DNA of 43,900 bases from positions 1 through 43,900 of the forward strand of contig NZ_CADCXN010000057.1 in NCBI RefSeq assembly GCF_902806695.1, given 5' to 3'. A model generated the notes under the pieces. That model was not told where the DNA came from. It saw nothing but the letters and a program-made list of their open reading frames with translations, and searched no databases. Within the stretch, counting starts at the first letter, position 1. The number at the start of each line of letters is the position of its first letter. The position numbers and the translations under genes were made by a program. Source of the stretch: Candidatus Methylobacter favarea (lineage in GTDB: Bacteria > Pseudomonadota > Gammaproteobacteria > Methylococcales > Methylomonadaceae). Below are positions 39,761 through 43,900 of this stretch, in pieces.

Positions 39761-41196
39761 TGGCGTTAATTGAGTCAGAGCTTAACAAGGCGTTGCAATC
39801 ATCGGTCAAACGGAAGGCGAACCGAACCCAAAAACTTAAAGCAAAGGCAAAGCGCGTCAGTCGTGGTGCAACCGAAGTCATGGTAAAGATTACCGGTTTT
39901 GGAAAGGGTGCCGGGCACGTAAAAGCCCATCTTGATTACATCACTCGCAATGGGAAGCTTGAATTAGAAAATGACCGAGGCGAAGTAATGACCGGCAAAG
40001 CCGAGGTTAAGGATTTCTTCAAAGATTGGGAAAAGGACTTTGGCGATAGCAAGCGACACAAGAACCAGCGCGATACGATGCACATGGTGTTATCGATGCC
40101 GGAAGGCACTGATGAGCTATCCGTCAAGAATGCCGTGCGCGAGTTTGCGCGAGCGACATTTGGAAGGAATCATGAATATGTTTTTGCCCATCATACCGAT
40201 GAGCCGCATCCGCACTGTCATCTAACCGTCAAATGTCTTGGTTTCGATGGTAAACGGTTGAATCCGCGCAAGGCCGATTTACAACGATGGAGGGAGGGGT
40301 TTGCTGAGCATCTGCGGGATCAAGGCGTAGACGCCGAGGCGACCCCGCGTGGTAGTCGTGGTGTAGTGAAGAAGGCGGATCGTAGCGTAGTACGCCACAT
40401 TGAGCGTGGCGACAAGACCCATAAACCACGCGTCCCTAAAGTGAAAGCGGCTCAAGTCAAGGAGGCCTCCGACCAACTTAGCCAAGATATTGCCGCCGAG
40501 ACCAACGGTTTGCCGGTGGATGCTAAACCGTGGGAAAAGATTTTATTATCTCAACAGAAGCAAATCCGCCGCGCCTGGTTGTCGGCGGCTGAGGCACTAG
40601 AGAACGAGAATCCCCGATTAACTTTTAATAATAAGGAGCCTGTCAATGAACGACCCAACTATGACCGAATCAACACAGATCGAGCGCGAGCCATCCAGCG
40701 AGCTGCCGCTGTATATCAGTCCAATCTTGAGAAATCTGGACAGTCGGCACCGCCCGGAACCCTCCCCGGCCTGCGAAACTTGTCCCGCGTCAGTATGGTT
40801 CAACACGCACGATCAACTAAAATGCTTTTGCAGCCGGATGCACCTGATCGTATGGGACGGCAACGAACCGCCGATCTTGACTTGCGACGGTCGGGAATTG
40901 GCGCTTCTCGCACTGTTAGAAGCGCAATAGTGATGAAATGGGATAAAGAGGTTGCCGTTGAGAATAAAGCGCTTGCAGCGCAAATTCGCGACTTTGTTGA
41001 TGCGTTGCCGCGCGTCGATAAGGCGGCGGATTTACCTACGGCGCAAAATCTTCTAAAACGTGATCTTAGACAGCGGTTCACTAAACAGGCTGAAGCTGTT
41101 CAATCTGTTACTACTGGCGTCCAAGCCGCAAATGAGCAAAAAAAAGGCGCGGATCAAGCCGCGCCGAGGTCGGTAGGTAAGGATGTCGAGCGGTAA
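39760..41196 (+). CDS. MOBP-family relaxase (TraI/VirD2 type)
   Basis: 478 residues from the ATG at 39760 that overlaps the mobC stop. Catalytic Tyr60 is in HLDYITRNGK; the metal-binding histidines are 150, 152 and 154 in DEPHPHCHLTVK. The relaxase domain covers about 38-220, and the C-terminal part contains the LPGLRNLSRVSMVQ and DRMGRQRTADLDLRRSG blocks. It cleaves the minus strand at nic and stays bound to the 5' end. The nic type agrees with MOBP. A separate ORF is nested inside it at 40646-40930. The protein ends at 41196, just before the split lipoprotein tail. Confidence 0.93.
   Translation: MALIESELNKALQSSVKRKANRTQKLKAKAKRVSRGATEVMVKITGFGKGAGHVKAHLDYITRNGKLELENDRGEVMTGKAEVKDFFKDWEKDFGDSKRHKNQRDTMHMVLSMPEGTDELSVKNAVREFARATFGRNHEYVFAHHTDEPHPHCHLTVKCLGFDGKRLNPRKADLQRWREGFAEHLRDQGVDAEATPRGSRGVVKKADRSVVRHIERGDKTHKPRVPKVKAAQVKEASDQLSQDIAAETNGLPVDAKPWEKILLSQQKQIRRAWLSAAEALENENPRLTFNNKEPVNERPNYDRINTDRARAIQRAAAVYQSNLEKSGQSAPPGTLPGLRNLSRVSMVQHARSTKMLLQPDAPDRMGRQRTADLDLRRSGIGASRTVRSAIVMKWDKEVAVENKALAAQIRDFVDALPRVDKAADLPTAQNLLKRDLRQRFTKQAEAVQSVTTGVQAANEQKKGADQAAPRSVGKDVER
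40646..40930 (+). CDS. Nested overlapping gene within the relaxase gene, 94 aa
   Basis: ATG at 40646 with AAGGAG seven bases upstream, in a different frame from the relaxase. The protein has four cysteines in two pairs (CETCPAS about 43-49 and KCFCSRMH about 59-66), then a WDGNEPPILTCDGRELALLA tail, a compact pattern unlike random out-of-frame translation. RP4 traH, encoded wholly inside traI, is a precedent for nested genes in relaxase genes. I do not claim this is TraH. The strong ribosome site and Cys pattern are the evidence; expression is unproven. Confidence 0.6.
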   Translation: MNDPTMTESTQIEREPSSELPLYISPILRNLDSRHRPEPSPACETCPASVWFNTHDQLKCFCSRMHLIVWDGNEPPILTCDGRELALLALLEAQ

Positions 41197-41200
41197 GTTG

Positions 41201-41278
41201 TTAGGTCTTTGTCGGCGTTATAGCGATTTCCACCCGGCGATTTAACGCCCTTCCCTGCTTGGTGTTATTGGGGGCAAT
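41201..41278 (-). pseudogene. Detached C-terminal end of the OmpA-like lipoprotein gene
   Basis: Read on the minus strand from the MITE edge, 25 codons and a stop encode IAPNNTKQGRALNRRVEIAI followed by TPTKT. NNTKQGRALNRRVEI is the standard end of an OmpA-like domain. The codon ATT at 41276-41278 matches residue 270 (Ile) of the gene at 6122-6985, and GCAAT is the duplicated target. Joined to that gene it gives a complete 294-residue protein. It has no start and is not expressed alone. Confidence 0.9.
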
Positions 41279-41481
41279 GGACTAGCGGGAGCATTTGAAC
41301 AGAAACTTACGCTTTGGGTAAACAAGGAATGCTAATTTTATAAAAAAACAATGTTTTATATCCTCCACAAACACCGCGAATTTGATTGTTTATGGAACAA
41401 GTAACTTTAAATATATCTTATTGATAAGGCTAAAAAATAAATCGTAACCGTAATTCTTTGTTCAAATGCTCCCGCCAGTCC
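41279..41481 (+). mobile_element. 203-bp MITE-like element, right copy
   Basis: Identical to 5971-6173 over the whole length and in the same orientation. The left flank is GCAAT (plasmid) and the right flank TAATT (chromosome). It marks the right border of the plasmid-derived segment. Confidence 0.85.
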
Positions 41482-41575
41482 TAATTGCCTACTCTGCAAA
41501 AGGACATCCGTGTGAAAGCGTGCTTACGTTTGACAAGAAGGCCGCAAAATTTGCTGGGTTTGAGCTGATTAAATA
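41482..41575 (+). pseudogene. PIN-domain (VapC-like) gene, C-terminal remnant
   Basis: An open frame from the MITE edge encodes about 30 residues, ending SVLTFDKKAAKFAGFELIK, the typical last strand and helix of PIN-domain toxins. The start, catalytic acidic residues and antitoxin are missing. The left flank of the plasmid does not contain the missing part, so the locus was rearranged or partly deleted when the MITE or plasmid arrived. Confidence 0.7.
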
Positions 41576-41655
41576 AAGTTTCTTGCGGGCATTCATTAAT
41601 TAAGCGTAACTAAATATAGCGGATATTTAGTACGGACATGCATAAGCTCTAAGTG
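41576..41655. other. Short intergenic stretch
   Basis: AT-rich, about 80 bp, nothing recognised. It separates the PIN remnant from the TGTCA-ended element. Confidence 0.4.
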
Positions 41656-42084
41656 TGTCACTTTTCAAAGTCGATGTCAGCAGTAATCAGCCTGAGCCCG
41701 CGTAGAATATCGATGAATGCAAATTAAATTGTCATAGTCGATGTCAATAGTATTCAAACCCGATGTCATCATGTTGCAAATTGTCGAAGTCGACGTCAGC
41801 ACATCGCAAAAATGGGTACACCTAGTTGCATGAGTGCGGACCACTCGGTAGAACAGAAATTTGTAACCAACTGCATGAATGGGTTGTCGCGAAAATTGAA
41901 AGTTCTGCGACAATCAGGCAACCTCAGTAAAATCAACATTTTTTATGTCGCAAAAATATGGTGCGAAAGTACATATTTTCGATACACTTTTGCGACATTA
42001 CTTTTTGAGTTTTAAGCTTCATCCCCAAATGTCCCGCTGACGTCGACTATGACAATCTGCTGACACCGACTTTGAAAAGTGACA
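41656..42084. mobile_element. 429-bp remnant or miniature element with Tn7/Tn5053-like ends
   Basis: The terminal sequences are inverted repeats starting TGTCACTTTTCAAAGTCG, with one mismatch over about 28 bases. Inside both ends lie further 17-bp repeats: TGTCATAGTCGATGTCA (41730-41746), TGTCGAAGTCGACGTCA (41782-41798) and, inverted, TGACGTCGACTATGACA (42038-42054). Repeated transposase-binding words inside TGTCA-type ends are known from Tn7, Tn5053 and related DDE transposons. No transposase is inside. Flanks (AAGTG and ATTGA) do not match, so the element is old or its boundary was altered. Confidence 0.6.
41884..41997. repeat. Two TGTCGC...GCGACA dyads nested in the element
   Basis: TTGTCGC (41884-41890) pairs with GCGACAA (41907-41913), and TGTCGCAAAA (41946-41955) with TTTTGCGACA (41988-41997). 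They look like ends of another small element or repeated binding sites inside the first one. Confidence 0.5.
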
Positions 42085-42618
42085 ATTGAAGGCCGCGCTA
42101 TAACGTCCCAGTACGAAACCGACCGGTTTCGGACAGTCTTTAAACCCTATGTAGGGTTATTCTGCATAAAGGTACCTAACGCACCATAGGATTTCAAAAA
42201 TATATTTTCCAGCACCGTTGGAGATTTTTTCATCAACTATTTTCGGAATCTTGGGGGCCGAGAGCGGTAAATGTCTCTAAGACTCTGTTTTTAATTCGCG
42301 TTGCCTAGCGTTGCACAAACGTTCATTTGCGCAACACAGCGAATCTTTATGTCGCTTGTGGCTTCCATGATGCACCAACCTATTAAATAATTAAACATTA
42401 ACGCCATAGGTTTGGGCAACTATTATACGCATCGGATAGCAGCCATTTTATTGCCGCATGGGGGACACTTTTTTAATAAAATTTGGTGGCCGTAAAATCA
42501 TCGGCAAATATGGCTATGAAAGGGTTTTCAGCAAATCCTATGGGGCGGTACCTACCTTTATGTAGAATAATTCTATCTTGCAATTTCGATATGACCCTAA
42601 TCATGAAGGAATACTCAA
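42085..42618. other. Intergenic region upstream of the glucoamylase gene
   Basis: No gene supported. It carries two 38-bp imperfect inverted repeats described separately (42157-42194 and 42533-42570). A short palindrome ACCGACCGGTTTCGG lies near 42118. The glucoamylase promoter should be within 42560-42610, where TATGTAGAATAATTC gives AATAAT-like boxes, but I cannot define it. Confidence 0.45.
42157..42570. repeat. 414-bp segment bounded by 38-bp imperfect inverted repeats
   Basis: The left arm 42157-42194 and the reverse complement of 42533-42570 agree at 33 of 38 positions; both contain CATAAAGGTA and CCATAGGATTT. There is no transposase between them. It may be a small non-autonomous element or paired regulatory sites. 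Confidence 0.55.
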
Positions 42619-43900
42619 ATGACAAAAAAACCGCATCCTCACGGCACAGCGCCTATACCTTCCAGCATTTACCCGACCTGGGCGCCTGCCGTTAAAGATG
42701 CCGTCGGTACGGCATTAGGTTCTTCATGCGTATGGTTTACGGTGGCGCAAGGCATCGTTACTGAAGTTTATTATCCGCGGGTGGATATTCCTCAGTTAAA
42801 AGATTTAGGTTTCATTGTTGCTAACGGCAGAGATTTCTGGATCGAGATACGCAGGCTCAACGACTATTCGGTGGCTTGGCAAGATGATGTCGTCCCGGCA
42901 ATAACTGTCATTCATCACCATGGCCGTTTTACACTGACCCTGAAAATATGCGTCGATCCCGAACGTGATGTGCTGGTGGTCGACTTTATATTAAAAGGCG
43001 ATGCAGATCTGCAGCTCTATCTATTGGCAGCCCCTCGGCTTGGCGAGGATGCGGCTAATAACCAGGCATGGACGGAGGAATGGGAAGGTCATTCCTTATT
43101 ATGGGCTGAACAGGGACCGTTCGGAATGGCTTTGGTCGCAGTCGACCGCGACGGCCGTCCGGCGTTACAGCAACGGTCAGTTGGATTAGTCGGTAACAGC
43201 GATGGCTGGCAGGATTTTAAACGCAATAATGCGATGACCTGGCATTATGCCCACGCCGGACCCGGCGAAGTGGCGCTGACTGCCCAATTACCCTGTAGCG
43301 GAACATTGGCTATGGGGCTTTCCGCCAGCCGTGAAGCTGCTGCGACCCTGGCATTGCAAACACTGGCGTCCGGCTTTGATGCATTATGGATTGAATACTG
43401 CCAAGGTTGGCAGCAATGGCTGAAGACCCTGCATTGGCCGGCAAAATTAGACGATCTGCTCGACTCTAAAACACTGACACTATTGCATCGATCGGCAGCA
43501 GTGATAAAAACGCATGAAGACCATACCTTTCCCGGCGCTTTTATTGCCAGCTTATCGGTGCCTTGGGGCGAAGCCAGCACCAGCCGGGGCGGCTACCATT
43601 TAGTATGGTCGCGCGATTTGGTCGAAACAACGGGCGCATTATTGGCGCTTGGCGATACTGGCGACGCAAAGCGAAGCTTGATTTACCTGATGTCGACTCA
43701 GCAAGCCGATGGTCATTGGCTGCAAAACCAATGGTTAGGTGGCAAGCCTTTCTGGCAGGGCATTCAGCTTGATGAAACGGCGTTTCCGGTACTGCTTGCC
43801 AGCGCCTTGGCCGAGCGCAATGCGCTGGGTGAAATACGAGTCAATGATATGGTGCGCCGCGCATTGAGCTTCATCGTTCGCGAAGGGCCGACAACGGCTC
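42619..43900 (+). CDS. Glycoside hydrolase family 15 glucoamylase/glucodextranase-like protein (3' end outside window)
   Basis: 427 codons are visible from the ATG at 42619 (AAGGA upstream). The N-terminal beta-sandwich of GH15 enzymes is seen (SCVWFTVAQGIVTEVYYPRV, residues 36-55). The start of the (alpha/alpha)6 barrel follows: HEDHTFPGAFIASLSVPWGE, then GGYHLVWSRDLVETTGALLA near 330-350, which holds the conserved Trp-Ser-Arg-Asp substrate-binding segment. No signal peptide, so it is probably cytoplasmic and acts on storage glucans or oligosaccharides. The catalytic glutamates would lie beyond the window edge. Chromosomal. Confidence 0.9.
   Translation, partial: MTKKPHPHGTAPIPSSIYPTWAPAVKDAVGTALGSSCVWFTVAQGIVTEVYYPRVDIPQLKDLGFIVANGRDFWIEIRRLNDYSVAWQDDVVPAITVIHHHGRFTLTLKICVDPERDVLVVDFILKGDADLQLYLLAAPRLGEDAANNQAWTEEWEGHSLLWAEQGPFGMALVAVDRDGRPALQQRSVGLVGNSDGWQDFKRNNAMTWHYAHAGPGEVALTAQLPCSGTLAMGLSASREAAATLALQTLASGFDALWIEYCQGWQQWLKTLHWPAKLDDLLDSKTLTLLHRSAAVIKTHEDHTFPGAFIASLSVPWGEASTSRGGYHLVWSRDLVETTGALLALGDTGDAKRSLIYLMSTQQADGHWLQNQWLGGKPFWQGIQLDETAFPVLLASALAERNALGEIRVNDMVRRALSFIVREGPTTA

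Larger units (their letters stand above)
5971..41278. mobile_element. Integrated conjugative plasmid (about 35.3 kb)
   Basis: This interval has a replicon (RepA with iterons), partition and global regulators, a full VirB/VirD4 system, oriT, MobC and a relaxase, but no integrase. It is flanked by identical MITEs. A gene split between its two ends becomes whole when the ends are joined with the MITE and one GCAAT removed. That is what a circular plasmid opened at the MITE would look like. Either it recombined into the chromosome at a resident MITE copy or the assembly joined two replicons through the repeat. Confidence 0.85.

Noticed and set aside
5971-41481. Integrative conjugative element with attachment sites
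   Set aside because: There is no tyrosine or large serine integrase, a complete replicon is present, and the flanking direct repeats are MITEs with terminal inverted repeats, not tRNA-type att sites.
41812-42015. 67-codon open frame inside the TGTCA-ended element
   Set aside because: It crosses several dyads, is not family-like and looks like a by-product of the repeats.
42483-42695. 70-codon open frame overlapping the glucoamylase start
   Set aside because: Out of frame with the clear GH15 gene, no ribosome site, and it covers one arm of the inverted repeat.

Overview
This window looks like proteobacterial chromosome, most likely gammaproteobacterial (moderate GC, Tn3-family and IncP/IncW/PromA-like plasmid modules; I cannot fix the genus), carrying an integrated broad-host-range-type conjugative plasmid of about 35.3 kb. 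The left chromosomal flank (1-5967) holds a thiamine-diphosphate enzyme gene running off the edge, a small metallothionein gene just upstream of it, a serine recombinase, and the left part of a Tn3-family transposon: terminal inverted repeat, cation-efflux gene, CadR/PbrR-type MerR regulator, tnpR and the first quarter of tnpA. The right flank (41482-43900) holds the tail of a PIN-domain gene, about 1 kb of nested transposon-end remnants, and a GH15 glucoamylase-like gene that leaves the window.

Between the flanks, 5971-41278 is a plasmid opened at a 203-bp MITE-like element. Identical copies in the same orientation sit at 5971-6173 and 41279-41481. The MITE interrupts an OmpA-like lipoprotein gene: its N-terminal 270 codons are at the left end of the plasmid and its missing C-terminal 24 codons, in frame and with a stop, are at the right end. 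A 5-bp target duplication (GCAAT) is found on the plasmid-internal side of both MITE copies. The plasmid was therefore a circle that became joined to the chromosome (or was mis-joined in assembly) by recombination between two MITE copies.

Plasmid layout: 6.1-23.1 kb, minus strand, is a complete P-type (VirB/VirD4) conjugation apparatus with topoisomerase, entry-exclusion lipoprotein and LPD7 protein. 23.1-24.2 kb is structured noncoding DNA. 24.2-30.3 kb, plus strand, carries ssb, a ParA/ParB/KorA control and partition block, an iteron replicon (RepA) and KfrA. 30.4-36.5 kb, plus strand, is a leading region with a DNA methyltransferase, RadC-like protein, small hypothetical proteins, a resolvase and a membrane protein. 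36.6-38.4 kb has a two-repeat type I-E CRISPR mini-array behind a minus-strand stbABC-like operon. 38.5 kb is an IncP-like oriT, and 38.6-41.2 kb has an accessory gene, mobC and a MOBP relaxase with a nested overlapping gene.

The nic sequence puts the transferred strand on the minus strand with genes near 36, 34, 33, 30 and 24 kb entering first. These are the plus-strand genes preceded by a repeated promoter and stem-loop leader, so the transferred strand is their template. Other plasmid-wide signals are an 18-bp palindrome (TTTTCGCG-NN-CGCGAAAA) at eight dispersed sites, probably operators or centromere sites for the ParB/KorA-type regulators, and repeated GGTGACA...TGTCACC modules in noncoding DNA.
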